Source: Plicaturopsis crispa FD-325 SS-3 (lineage: Eukaryota; Basidiomycota; Agaricomycetes; Amylocorticiales; Amylocorticiaceae). From it: a stretch of 64,000 nucleotides of DNA. Each line of letters opens with the position of its first letter. Positions within the stretch are counted from its first letter, which is position 1. Made by a program: the position numbers and the translations under genes. The stretch is taken from NCBI GenBank assembly GCA_000827205.1, contig KN832554.1, positions 675,263 through 739,262 on the forward strand. Reading direction: 5' to 3'. The notes beneath the pieces are model-generated. The model searched no databases. It saw only the letters and a program-made list of their open reading frames with translations, and was not told where the DNA came from. Of the stretch, positions 1 through 12,092 are shown piece after piece.

Positions 1-99
1 TTGTGTCCGTCCGTTCGACGCCCACGACGCAAACGTACTTACTTCGCCCAAGCTATTTCAGAACTTTCTCCGTAGTAAGGTCTCGAGCATCTGCTTATC

Positions 100-2744
100 A
101 TGTCGGCGCCGCCATTCGTGCCAATAGGGCCCCCACCATTACCCCTCGGCTGGTCTGAACATCGCGGTACGCACCAGCAACGCTCACGCACCGGCGCGCA
201 TCTATACTTACTTGCAAGTTATTCACAGGTCCCAATGGCCAGATGTATTATTACAACGCACAGACGCAGGAATCGACTTATATTCGCCCTTTGCCCGCGT
301 TTCCTATCGCGCAACCTCAGCCAGCGAAGAAGAAAGAGAAGCCGATAGCGAAAACACCTATACCCGGTACCGAATGGTTGCGCGTGAAGACGACGGAGGG
401 TAACGTGTTTTACACACACAAAGCGAAGAAGGAGAGCGTGTGGACAGTCCCGGATGAGATTAAAGAGGCACTGGAGACACTGGAACAGTCGGAAGCGGAG
501 GAGCAGAGGCTGGCTAGTGAGAAACAAGCGGAACAGGCGCGGAGAGCCGAGCAGGAACGCTTACTGGAGGTTGAGAGGATCAAAGCGGAGGTCCAGGATA
601 TGGTGAAACGAAAAGCGGAGGATGTTCCCCTCGACGAAGTTGTGGTCTCGAAAAAGGCAAGAGTGGAGGAGGTGCCAGACGAGGATGCCGACGGTGGCGA
701 AGAAAGCGAAGAGAGTGAGGAGGAGGAGGAATGGCAAAGAGAGGCTGCGGCTCAACTTGCGGCTGAGGCCGAGGAAGAGAAAAAGAGACAGGAAGAAGAG
801 GCGCGCAGAGAGAAACAGGCGGCAGAGGAGGAGGCGCGTAAAGCAAAAATGGCACAGTTAGACATGCCCGCGCGCGTCGACCTCTCCCTGGAAGAAGCAA
901 AGGCGCTGTTCAAGGTATGTAGACTCTGACATTCACACCCTTCTCGATTCTTATCACTGCTGCAGACACTTTTGCGAGAAAAAGACATCAATCCACTGCA
1001 TCCATGGGACACTTCGCTGCCATTGTTTGTCTCGGACCCACGCTATGTCCTCCTCCCTTCCGTGTCCTCGCGAAAGGAAGCTTTTGACGAGTACTGCCGT
1101 GACCGTGCACGCGAGCTGCGCCAGTCCACGGTCAAGAAGGATACAGAGGCCGCAAATCCCAAGGACGCTTACGATAAACTGCTAAAGGCAGAGGTAACGA
1201 GTACTAGGACAAGCTGGAATGATTTCCGGAGAGCGTGGAAGAAAGATAGACGGTTTTACGGCTGGGGACGGGACGATAAAGAGAGGGAGCGGAGGTTTAG
1301 GGATTATATCAAGGAATTGGGAGAAAGTACGTTTTCCGCCATCGTTGGCTATATATACTCCCAGACTTATTATACGAACACAGAAAAGCGTGCTGCCGCG
1401 CAAAAGGCGGAGGCAGACTTCTTTTCTCTGCTGCGAGAAAAAGGATCAGTGGAACTCGACTCTGTGTGGAAGGATGTAAGGCTTTTGGTCCCGAGGATGA
1501 TCCCTTTCCCATACTTATCTTCCTTAGGTCAAGCGAAAATTATCGAGTGACCCTAGATATGACGCAGTTGGATCCTCGTCACTGCGCGAGGAACTCTTCA
1601 AGACATTCCTCAAAGCCCTTTCGACGTCTGCCGTACCAGCAGACCCAGCTGCGAGTGCGGAAAAATTGTCCGGCGATGCAATGACTGTCGGCGAGGTTGA
1701 CGATGATGCGGAGAGGGAGCGACGGCGGCGAGAAAAGAAAGAGCGTGCAGTAAGGGAGCGAGAGGAAAAAGTCAAGGCTCAGCGTGGTCAACTAGAAGCT
1801 GACATCGGGCGGTCGCGGATGGGTCTGAACAAGGAGGAAGGGGAGAGGGAGTTCAGGTGCGTCCGTTGGCTACCTGACCGACTTGCAGCTGCTTTGGCGC
1901 TCACTATCGGGTCCTTCTGTATCTTACACCTTTTAGGACAATGCTGACAGATGCTGTGCGGGATCCACGGGTAAGGCTACAACTACGTTACGAGCAGTAT
2001 CTGACCGTTTGTTTCTTACTTAGATGACCTGGGATGCAGCGTTACCACAACTAAAAACTGACCCCCGATTCACCAATTCGCCGTTACATGTAAATCAGCA
2101 ACTCCATCTCTTCCACGATCACGTCGGGCAGCTGCGTGCAAAACACTTGCAGTCTTTGCACGCCCTTTTCGAGTCGTACGCCCCTTCCCTCGCGGCGCTA
2201 TTCTCCACATTACCGCTCTCCTCCCTGCGTGTGTCGTTGCCTGTCACGAAGCTTGGGCTAGACGATTCTGCGCTGAAACACGAATTCGAAGTGTGGCAGC
2301 GCGAGCGCACAACTGCTGCCCGAAAGGCATTCGACGAAATGCTTGCGGAGAATGCGTTTGTCGAGTTCTGGGGCCGGCTAGGGAAGATCGGCGGTGAGGG
2401 CGTAGAGGGTGGCGTCAAGATGGACGACGACGATCTTCCGGAAGACGAAGGCGAGGCTGGGGGTGGGAGAGTAGACATGAAGGCATTGGCAAAGAGTGTC
2501 GACGTCGGCGAAATGGAGAAAGTGCTAAAGGTAGGCTGCACCCGTACTCGCGTACCTCGTCTGGTTCTGACCACTTGCCAAGAGCGACAAACGATTCATT
2601 GTTTTCGATCATGTTCCAGAGCAGCGGGAACGGTGGCTTCGGGTAGGGCATTGAAATTTCTCTGCCTTGGCGAAACCATACTAATACACTTCTTTGCAGG
2701 ACTACTTATCACGGTTGGATGCTCCCAAGCTCTCCGTGCACTGA
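100..2744 (+). CDS. TCERG1/CA150-like WW and FF domain protein
   Basis: Links transcription elongation with pre-mRNA splicing in the nucleus, as known for the TCERG1/Prp40 group. I read eight exons: 100-166, 229-914, 966-1326, 1384-1475, 1528-1856, 1937-1970, 2024-2530 and 2700-2744. They total 2121 bases in frame, giving 706 residues. Two WW domains lie near residues 17-43 (GWSEHRGPNGQMYYYN) and 71-98 (GTEWLRV..VFYTHKAKKESVW). A long Glu/Arg/Lys-rich stretch follows at about 110-235. Then come FF-type modules; the first contains TLLREKDINPLHPWD and DPRYVLL, the second KKDRRFYGWGRDDKERE, the third DFFSLLREKG..DPRYDAV, with a more diverged one after that. The WW pair followed by WxxxLPLFVSDPRY matches TCERG1 better than Prp40, whose WW domains sit at the extreme start. 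The 57-base intron at 1327-1383 is a multiple of three and open, so retention would be in frame. Confidence 0.85.
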
Positions 2745-3078
2745 ACCCCCATCGTACCTATCTATCTACACTCTGTACTATATGCAATGTACCACACGCC
2801 CAGTTGACGTTCGCTGTCGACAGTGTCTTGATGAACTTCAAGCCCACGGCAAAATGTCGCGTTTCCAGGGGCGTTCCGAGCCATATACGGAAAATTTGTG
2901 CCCCTATCAACGCGACGCGCAGAATCCTCCGTTGACACGTCAGTCACTGAACATTCTGGACCTGCTTTACTTGTTTCTTTCCTATATAAACTGTCAGACG
3001 TACCCGCTGGCTAGCAGCACTCCTCCCCACTCCATCTTGACTGCTTGATATTGTTCTGGGTCCTCTAGTTGGTTGGCC
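2745..3078. promoter_or_regulatory. Spacer with TATA box and UPRE-like site
   Basis: This 334-base spacer separates the WW/FF gene from the ER chaperone gene. It holds a clear TATA box (TATATAAA, 2983-2990) about 90 bases before the chaperone ATG. A TGACACGTCAG block at 2933-2943, read on the other strand as CTGACGTGTCA, resembles the unfolded-protein response element TGACGTG. No other gene is visible here; open frames in this spacer have no coding character. Confidence 0.5.
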
Positions 3079-6000
3079 ATGCGGCTTTTCCGGACTCTCG
3101 CAGTCACTCTCACTCTCTTTTCGTCATATGCACTTGCAGACGATACAGCGGTACCCAAGGCAAAGCACGACTACCAGGTATACCGCCATATGTTGCGTCC
3201 TCCAGAGTGGTCTAACCGGTATCTGCAGAGCGACGTCGCGCGACTCAGGAAGATCGTAGTGAACAGCCTGTACTCACATCGGTGCGTCATGTATCTCGCA
3301 AAACTATTCAGATTTGTGCTTAACAACAATAAATTACAGCGATATATTTCTTCGAGAACTCGTCTCCAACGCAAATGACGCGTTAGAGAAGCTACGGCTC
3401 ACCGCCTTGACGGACAAGAGCGTTTTAGAAGGAGCGGAAGACCTCAACATCACGATCAAAGCCGTAAAGAATGAGGACGGGCCCGGCGGTCGTATAATTA
3501 TCACGGATACTGGTATTGGAATGACACCCGAGGAACTCAAAACAACCCTAGTGCGTATACCACACGGCCCGTATGTATATTCACTGATCACCGCTTTCTT
3601 CACAGGGTACTCTGGCGAAGTCTGGCACCTCTGATTTCTTGGCCAAAGCAGAGACCCAGGACTCATCGGCAACCGGGAACCTCATCGGTAGCTTTGGACT
3701 TGGGTTCTATTCCAGGTAGATAGAACAGTCGATTATGGCATTACGTTCCCATACTGACATGGCCAATAGTTTCCTCGCTGCTGACCGGGTTATCGTGTCT
3801 TCTGTCGCTGCTAAAACTGCTAAGAATCCCGAGCCAAAACAATATGTTTTCAGCTCCTCTGCGGATGACAGCTCATTTGAGATCTATGAGGATCCGCGTG
3901 GAAACACCTTGGGCCGAGGCACGGAGCTGACTCTTGTGTTGAAGGACGAGGCATTGGAATATCTCAATGAGAACAAGTTAATCGAGCTTGTGTACGTGTC
4001 TTGTGCTGGTTATCGCGCAACTCCTAGTCTCAATTTATCCTGCAGTAACAAGCATTCTTCTTTCTCTTCGACGTTCCCCATATATTTGCTCACAAAGCAG
4101 ACGGAGGAGGTGCCCGATGAAACTTCCGCACCAGAAGATAGCCCAAAGCCATCTTCAGGAACTGACGACGAAGACGAAGACAGCATCCTCATTGAGGACG
4201 TTGACGATACAAAGACCGACACAGCACCTAAGACCAAGAAGGTCACTGTTGAGAAATGGGTCCAACTCAATTCGCAGCCTCCACTTTGGATGAGGTACGC
4301 TAGTTACTTGTCAATTTGCTTGTCCGCGACCTCACCTGTTATCGGTAGAGACCCGAAGAGCATTTCGGATGAAGAGTACAAGCAGTTTTACCAAGCAACA
4401 TTCAAAGGTACTGAATCTGGCATATCAAGCGTCCTCGGTATGCTGATATTCTCCGAATCCAAGATAGCGCAGAACCCCTGGCGTGGCATCATTTCACAGG
4501 CGATTCTAGCTCCGGCGTGTCTTTCCGTGCCATTATTTACCTCCCTTCGAAGCTGTAGGTGCAAGGTCTCGGTGTGTGTGACATCGTCCCTGATCAACCG
4601 TGCACAGGGACCCGCAGTTCTGGCAACAGACTTCGACGACGAGCTCAGCCGACAACATCCGCCTCATGGTCAAGCGTGTATTTATCACCTCCGACCTCGG
4701 AGCTGCCGGTCTACCGAAATGGGCATCGCCTGTGAAGGCTGTCATCGATGGTATGATATACTATAGCCTCGTGCCAACGGTCCACCTTTGCTGATGTCTC
4801 CGTGTGTACAGCGGATGACCTGGAGCTGAATGTCTCCCGTGAAAGTCTTCAGTCGAATCGGTTCCTCAAGGAGGCTAAGGGGATAATCCTCAAGCGTCTC
4901 GTCCAGTTGTTCACCCGTCTTGCGGACGACGAGCCGGAGAAGTTCGAGAAGGAAGTCCAGTCAACGTACGGCTCGGTGCTCAAACTCGGCGCAGTAGAGG
5001 ACCAGAAGAACCGGGAAAAACTCATACCATTGCTGAGATTTTCGACAAACCAGCGTGACAGCGCATCGTTAGCTGAGGTAGGTCGCTGCCACAGCGCCTT
5101 ATTGGTCCGCTGGGCTTTATTGACCGTCTCCTCTAGTACGTGGAGAACAAACGTCACGGCCAGAAGCAGGTATATCCCATCGTAGACCCAATGCCTTGCG
5201 CCCATCGCTGATGACTTCGAGATAGATTTTCTTCCTGGCTGAGCTAGGCAAAACCAAGGAAGCCCTCGCCAAGAGCGTTTTTGTTGAAAAGCTCACCGCT
5301 CGCGGATATGAAGTTCTTCTTCTCCATGAACCGCTCGATGAAATTCTCGTCCAGAATATTCGGCGCTACAAGTTCGTCTACTCCCCTCGCTTCTTGCCAT
5401 GTAATCTGACGAGTCTCCAGGAACATCCCATTCCAGGATGTTGCCAAGGTCGGCCTGAAGTTCGGCGACGAAGGTCTGCAGATGCACATCATCCCCCACA
5501 GTCCACTCGGGTTGACATGATTCTAGATGCCGCCGCGGAGGAGGAGAAGAAAGAACAGATCGCGCTCAGTTACAAATTCAGACCTCTCCTTGATTGGTTG
5601 AAGGAAGAAGCCAAAGACAGTGTCCGCGATGGTACGTTTCTGAATTGTATATTGTGCTTTGTATGTTACTTACCTTCCGTCTCATGCAGTGGTCATTTCC
5701 GACCGTGTAAGGCAACTCCCCCATACACCCGAGACGCGCTGACCTAATTCTCATCTAGCTTGTGTCGAGTCCCTGTGCAATAGTTGCGGATAGCCAGGGC
5801 TACACGGCAAACATGGAGAAGCTCATGAGTCAGTGTTTACCTCTCCAAGCCCGTGACCTGCGGCTCATTGCTCTGACGCAGGCGCTTCTAACAACAAATT
5901 CGGCGATGACTTTTTGGCGCAATACGCAAAGAAGCAGAAGATGCTTGAAATCAACCCCAAGTCACCGCTCATTGTTGGTCTATTGACCCGGGTAGAACAG

Positions 6001-6421
6001 CTGCTGGCCACGAAGTCGGATGGTGAAGAAGACCCTGAGACTGAAGCTGAGCTAAAAGAGGCTGCCTCTATCCTCGTCGATGGCGCCCTGGTACGGTCTG
6101 GCTTCGAGGTCGCCGACACAAACGAGTACGCAAAACCTGATTCTCTGCTTTGCAATGTATTGACAGCGTTGGCTTAGGTTCTTCAGTCGGGTTGACCGCG
6201 TTCTCCGGCGCTCACTCGGTGTATCGGAGACCGCCAAGACGGACACAACTGTGAAGCCGGCACCACCAGTCGATCCTGAGCTAGTGGAGGAAGAGCCAGA
6301 GGTCCCGAAGGACACTCAATTCAACTTCCCGTCGTCTCTGAAGGGTAAAGTGAAGTTTGACGTCGAAGAAATTGACGATGAGGGAAACCCGGTGGTGCCT
6401 CCCGTTCACGATGAACTATGA
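3079..6421 (+). CDS. Endoplasmin / GRP94, ER-resident HSP90 chaperone
   Basis: ATP-driven chaperone of the ER lumen that folds secretory and membrane proteins. The ATG at 3079 starts a signal peptide (MRLFRTLAVTLTLFSSYALA). The N-terminal GHKL ATPase follows with HSP90 hallmarks ELVSNANDALEKLRL, DTGIGMT, GTLAKSGT and GSFGLGFYS. An acidic linker near 4100-4225 precedes a middle domain with WVQLNSQPPLWMR, FRAIIYLPSKL and VKRVFI. The C-terminal domain includes KGIILKRL, LIPLLRF and QKMLEINPKSPLIVGL. The protein ends PPVHDEL, the fungal ER retrieval signal, which settles localisation. About a dozen short introns interrupt it; examples are 3178-3228 and 3282-3339, and the spliced frame joins cleanly. 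Single ER HSP90 genes are usual in basidiomycetes, unlike the yeasts that lost GRP94. Induction by ER stress is inferred from the upstream UPRE-like site. Confidence 0.95.
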
Positions 6422-7542
6422 GGATTGTAATGTTATTGGTATCTCAAAAATTATATTCTACTTACTGGGACCTCATGATCATCCTGCGGTCGTACGCTCA
6501 GAGGCTGTTTGGACTCAGGAGTTCCACCAAGGGTGTCCCTCAAGGCGCCACGCGTCGAACGTGGGCCGGACTTTGCGTAGGTAGAGACAATTCTTCCAGC
6601 GCTAGCCCCTTGCTAACACTGATATGTTATTGCTCGACTGAAGGTTGCGACTCCTGCTATCATCTCCACTACCGTACTAGTGGCACTACTACTAGCGCCG
6701 TATGTAAGTCGGCAAAGCCAACAACTCACTGACAACGAAAATCGCGAACCCGATAACGAGCGCAGCTCTTCGACTGTAAGCATCTACGTATTGTCATCTT
6801 TCCAAACACCTGTACGCTTTCAACCGCTCAACGTCCACAGGTAAGCACAATGTGTTTGTCTAGGACATTCCTCGTTCACTGTAATGCTCCGTCCTCTACG
6901 TGGGTTCCTAGCGCCGAGGTCCTATTGCAGCACACAGGCGCCGCTTTGCCACAACGTCTCGCGATATATATACCCGACCAATACGAGTTGACGACTGTTC
7001 AGCGCTCGACGGCAGTTGGCAGCTTCCGAGTGTCCCTATATCGATCACGACTGATTACAGACCGCAACAGGCTGCCAATGGTGCAGCTCGTGGTAAGGGC
7101 GTGGCTGTTAATCACTCTCTTCACACAAAGGGTCATGTACAAGGAAAATGCCATACTCATTCCCGGCATCTGAGTCTGGATGATGGTCTCGCTCGGATTG
7201 CTCCTAACAGTGCATGCTTCGTCCATTGGCCATGAAGCCAGTGCGACAGACGGTGCGTTTTGTTCCAACGAATACAGAGCTGACATTTTCTCAGACTTTG
7301 GTCGAGCGCTCACGCACTGCCTACAGATCTTCGCAAACCTTCCTGATTGTGCCCTCAAGTCAGTGCCGGTCCTGCGATATTTCCGGACCGCCACGTCAAA
7401 ACTTGACGTTGCTTCTGCCTTCGTGAGCTTTTGAGCCGAACAGCTTGCAGAGCGCAGCACCCACGAGTTTCTAATGCTTCGCACATCGATATAATGCGGT
7501 CCCGTGAAGGTCCAATCCATCTCACTACCGTCCTGTCCTGCA
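6422..7542. other. Intergenic region, upstream half of a duplicated unit
   Basis: About 1.1 kb lies between the chaperone and the first receptor. I find no convincing gene; the open frames here lack recognisable domains. From about 6960 to 7542 the sequence resembles 9600-10106 upstream of the second receptor, in patches such as the CTTCACACAAA block and GAACCTTC..TTGTGCCCT. This half therefore looks like the promoter and 5' leader that was duplicated with the receptor gene. Confidence 0.55.
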
Positions 7543-9234
7543 ATGTCCTTTGACCCATCTCACCTTAATGGGATTGTATGCACGCTTTCGGAATGGCAAC
7601 GTTCCAATGAAACGGATGCCCTGATCCACTGCCTGACAAGAGGAGAAACTGTTGGTCTGACAGTGAGTACCCTTCTAGCCGCCCGTGGTGGGGCTTCTGC
7701 ATACTTACGCGAAATGTTGTACGGATCAATAGCTCGATGTCGTCGCCGCGTTCATATCTTTGTTTGCACTTCTGATAATATTCGGCTGTATGGCTGTACG
7801 TCTTCCAAGCTTTGGTGGCAGATATCGTCGCTCATGATATCATGCAGTGGAATGTCAAACATGCTCTCCCAGGACAACGACGACTTATCCAGGAGCCCCT
7901 AGATTTGTATATGGTGATTATCCACCTTCTTACCGCAAGACTGGTCGTAGTTGTTGATCACCTCTAGATGTCTCTGTTTTTGGCGGACTTCATCCAGGCC
8001 CTGAGTATGATACTTTCTGCCAAGTGGGTGAATGATGGGAAGACAGAGGTCGGTGCAGTGTGTACTGCTCAAGGCGAGTTGGACTCTTCTCCTGCAAGTG
8101 TTTGTCTGACAGATCCTGTCATCCTGTACTTGCTCGTAGGGATAATGCAGCAACTCGGCGAGACGGGGGTTGCAATGAGTGCTCTAGTTCGTTCGTTCCA
8201 AAGTGCTCTGTTCGTGGCCTACGTTGTTCTTAATTTCATGCTTACGAACAGGTCATCGCGGCACATAGTTTCATAGCTGTATGGTGGAGTAAAGGGCTGA
8301 GCCCCCGTGCCCTCCGCAGTGCAGCCTTTGTTATCGGCCTCTGCTGGGCATATATTGTCCTGCATATTATCGTCGGTCAAAGCGTCTACCATGCAAAGAA
8401 CTACATCACTCCTACTCCGCAAGTATTTGCTCAACTGTTTATACTTGCATCCAACATTCTTACACTGCTTGTTTCAGATACTGGTGCTGGCTTGGTCCGT
8501 CGTATCTCGGAGCAAAAGTCTCTGGGGAATACTTCTGGTTCTGGCTGTGCCTGGCCATTTCATTCGTCGTGTATATACCCTTACACCTCTGGTTTCAGTA
8601 TGTCCAAAGTTGTCCCCTTGTGCTGATGTCGTAACTGATGGTATTTTATGGTGTAGCGGATACATCGCTCTGTCCACCGACAGCAAGTGGCTTGGCTTCC
8701 GTATCCACAGGGCTGATAAATCCAGCCGTGACAACGATGAATTCCGTGGCAAGCGTCGGTCATTTGCCATGCTTGCGTACGTCCGAGTCGTTTTATCAGC
8801 CTGTCAGCTTCTTTGGAGACTTATTCGTATGCACACACAGCTACCCTCTTGTATACTGCGCAATCATCTTGCCACTCAGCGTCGTTCGCTGGATTAGCTT
8901 CGTCCAAGAATCAAACGGAAACCAGTCCGGTATTTCCTACCAGGCTACACTTGGCGTCGAATTTGTTTTCGAGCTCTCCGGAATCTTCGACGTCCTCCTC
9001 TTCCTGTACGCACGGCCGGGGCTGCTACTATTCAGCGAACGGCGCGCTGCCGTGAACGAGGAGGGGCGTGCACCTTCACTCTCTTCGGTTCCAACGTGGA
9101 ACAATGGCAGCGGTGAGCAGGGGGAAATGCGAGAGGCAAGGCGGATGGAATGCCCTAGCCAAGGAGCCTTGCCGGAGGATGATGACTCCGCCTGGAGTGT
9201 CAGGCAGAGCAGACGTGAGACTCGTGCTAAATAG
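7543..9234 (+). CDS. Seven-transmembrane GPCR, cAMP-receptor/Git3-like (copy A)
   Basis: Plasma-membrane receptor of the fungal Git3/cAMP-receptor-like type, expected to signal through a heterotrimeric G protein; its ligand is unknown. It starts MSFDPSHLNGIVCTL and has many short introns. Hydrophobic segments include LDVVAAFISLFALLIIFG, LADFIQALSMIL, GVAMSALVIAAHSFIAVWW, FVIGLCWAYIVLHIIVG, YFWFWLCLAISFVVYIPL, YPLVYCAIILPLSVVRW and FELSGIFDVLLFLYARP. A paired extracellular cysteine is likely in GAVCTAQG. A polar cytoplasmic tail of about 65 residues follows the last helix. The intron at 8419-8477 begins with GC instead of GT. It is a tandem twin of the gene at 10107-11791, which has the same exon phases and very similar protein. 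All helices are present and no frame is broken. Confidence 0.75.
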
Positions 9235-10106
9235 TCACACCGATAGCTGAGATATGATGCCCTGTTCACTGTACCGCACACTGTATCGCTTACCACTCCA
9301 CCCACATGAAAAAATACTCTGTATCCATCTTCCGGGGAACTTGAGTTAAAAATCAATGGCCCGCTGTCAGCGGGGGACCGGGGGTCTACTACTACTTAGT
9401 ACAAGTACTGCACGCGTCGGGCGCCCGCCGGCCCGTGGAATGCACGGTGCCACGAGGCGCGCTTGCTTCAAAATAACACGCTCGATGTTGGCTCGATGAA
9501 AGTGCTGATCGCTGGTACCATAATCTTTCATTCACTGCGTGCGTGCTTGGCGTGACGGTGGCGTCTAAGTCCTGTGTATTGCCTCTACTGCGCTACCTTA
9601 CAACGTATCAGGTCGGATATACCAAGTCCATTACTGCTCGATCGGAGTTCATATTTCCGAATATGTATACCTGTATCGACCAACTTGCACCGCCGTAGAC
9701 TGCCAAATAATGGTTCGCGAAGTAAGGTTGGGGCTGTCAACTTTTATCTTCACACAAATGGACCGCCTTTACGCGCTTGGAAAAGACCAGGCCTTAGGAT
9801 GCCTGCTCCCGGCGTCTGAGGTGTGATTTGGTGCGTTTATCTCTGCGATAGCGAGCATTTGGTCGGACTTCGCTCAAATTTGTGCTCTGCATACACAGAT
9901 CGAGCGAACCTTCTAATTTGTGCCCTTACCTTAGCGCCCGGTACTACGAAATGTGCCCGCAATATCAAGACTAGACGTCGCCTCCGAGTCTGTCTTCCTG
10001 AGCGCCTGAGCCAAATATCCTGCAGAGGCAAGCATTCACGGGTTATAAAACCATAGCACACCGACGTAATGGGGTCTCGTTTCAATCACTACCACCCTTG
10101 CCGGCA
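9235..10106. other. Spacer between the GPCR twins
   Basis: The first 360 bases are the 3' flank of copy A and a GC-rich stretch (GCGTCGGGCGCCCGCCGGCCC near 9415-9436). From about 9600 on, the DNA resembles the region upstream of copy A, so it is the duplicated promoter and leader of copy B. I see no gene in it. Confidence 0.5.
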
Positions 10107-11791
10107 ATGTCCCTCGAACCGTCCTATTACAATGGCACTGTCTGCACATTCCTGGACTTGCAGCGCTCAAACAATCAATTGGATGGTACCATCCACTGCC
10201 TAACCAGAGGAGAAACTGTTGGCTTGACGGTAAGCATGCTCTATCTCCCTGGTGTAAGTCACAATTAAATACTCACACGAAACAATACACGGATCATTAG
10301 CTGGATCTTGTCGCCGCGTTTATATCCTTGTTCGCAGTTATCTTGATATTCGGTTACATGGCTGTATGCCTCGCAAGATCTTACAATACATTTCGGTGCT
10401 CATAACTTCACCCCCCAGCGGAACGTCAGACATGCGCCCCTTGGACGACGCCGACTAATTCAGGAGCCACTGGATCTGTATATGGTGACTAGCTATTTTC
10501 TCCCCGCAAATATCGCTTCCAGTCGCTGATTGCTTCCAGATTTCTTTGTTTGTGGCCAACTTTCTGCAGTCACTGAGTATGGTGCTCTCTGTCAAGTGGG
10601 TGAATGATGGGAAAACAGAGGTCGGCGCAGTGTGTACCGCTCAGGGCAAGTCAAGTCATTCTCATGCAAGGATCTACCTAACAGGTCCTATTCATGTGTT
10701 TTTTCCCGTAGGAATAATGCAGCAACTCGGTGAGACAGGAGTAGCAATGAGTGCTCTGGTTCGTCAATTCGAGTTCGTCGGTTTACATCGCTCTCAAATC
10801 TACGCTATTCCTACAGGTCATCGCGGTGCACAGTTTCGTAGCTGTATGGTGGAGCAAAGGCGTAAGCCCCCGCGCCCTCCGCAGTGCGGGTTTCGTTATC
10901 GGCCTCTGCTGGGCATATATTGTCGTGCATATTATCATCGGTCAAAGTGTCTATCATGCACAGAACTATATCACTCCTACTCCGTAGGCATTTACCTCAG
11001 TTATGCTTGCATTCGATATCCTGATTTGATGATTGTCAGATACTGGTGCTGGCTTGGTCGACCATATCTTGTAGCGAAAATCACTGGAGAATACTTCTGG
11101 TTTTGGCTGTGCCTGGCCATTTCGTCCCTGGTGTACGTCTCGTTACACCTTTGGCTTTGGTAGGTTGGACGTCGTACTCCTTGAGCTGACGTCATGGCTG
11201 ACTGTCTCATGCGGCGTAGCGGATACATCACTCTGTCCACCGAGAGCAAATGGTTCGGCTTCCGTATCCACAAGGCTGATCAATCCGGTCGTGACAACGA
11301 TGAATTCCGTGGCAAGCGTCGGTCATTTGCCATGCTTGGGTACGTAATTCTATGAACATATCCGCACGTCTCGTAGACTCAAATATACGCATAGCTACCC
11401 TCTTGTATATTGCGCCCTCATTCTGCCACTTAGCGTCGTTCGCTGGATCGGTTTCGTCGAGGAAGCAAAGGGAAACCGATCCGGGATTTCCTACCAGGCG
11501 ACCCTTGCCGTTGATTTCGTTTTCGAGCTGTCCGGGCTCTTTGACGTGCTCCTGTTTCTGTACGCACGGCCGGGGCTACTGTTATTCAGCGAACAGGACG
11601 CTGGGGCAGTGTACGAAGCTGGACGCGCGCCTTCGTTCACTTCGTATCAAATGTGGAACGGTGGTAGCGATGAACAGGGGGAAATGCGAGAGTCCAGGCG
11701 GATGGAGCGTCGGAGCCAAGGAGTCTTACTGCCGGATGATGACTGCGCTTGGAGTGTTGCGCAGAGCATACCTGAGTCTCGGGGCAGTTGA
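10107..11791 (+). CDS. Seven-transmembrane GPCR, cAMP-receptor/Git3-like (copy B)
   Basis: Tandem paralog of the receptor at 7543-9234, with its start exactly 2564 bases downstream. It opens MSLEPSYYNGTVCTFL, and HCLTRGETVGLT, WVNDGKTEVGAVCTAQ, IMQQLGETGVAMSALV, SVYHAQNYITPTPYWCWL and DNDEFRGKRRSFAML match copy A almost residue for residue. The tail after the last helix differs more (SEQDAGAVYEAGRAPS) and ends PESRGS. Intron positions and phases are shared, but here the intron at 10984-11039 has a normal GT donor. Both copies keep all seven hydrophobic segments, so both look functional. Divergence lies mostly in the N-terminus, introns and C-terminal tail, which suggests altered coupling or expression rather than decay. 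Confidence 0.75.
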
Positions 11792-12092
11792 TCACTTTGG
11801 TGGGTTACGTAGTCTTTCTTGTGTCTTCAAGCTGTGTCTCCAACTTCACTTGAACTGTTTAGTAGATGCACACTGTATTTCTTGTCGTTTCTCCCGCATG
11901 TAAAAATAATAGAATCCCTTGGCGAAATTTTAAATGAATCCGAGTATGAACGACTCGGTGCCGTGGTGCTGCAATGAGTCGCTGCGATAACTTGCCTGCG
12001 AGTACCAGGCCAAATATGGCCAATTTATCCGGGGTCCGAATTCTGAGCCACAGCACCTCCCTGTCTCTTACCACACCGTCTCTTACCACACC
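11792..12092. other. Spacer between GPCR copy B and TFIIE-beta
   Basis: A 301-base spacer. Just before the next ATG there is a pyrimidine-rich leader with a direct repeat of TCTTACCACACC at about 12065-12092. Nothing else is recognised. Confidence 0.4.

Noticed and set aside
6850-7173. Open frame upstream of GPCR copy A
   Set aside because: The matching upstream region of copy B does not keep this frame, so conservation is not at protein level.
9360-9450. GC-rich stretch between the GPCR twins as a possible tRNA
   Set aside because: No B-box and no cloverleaf stems could be formed.
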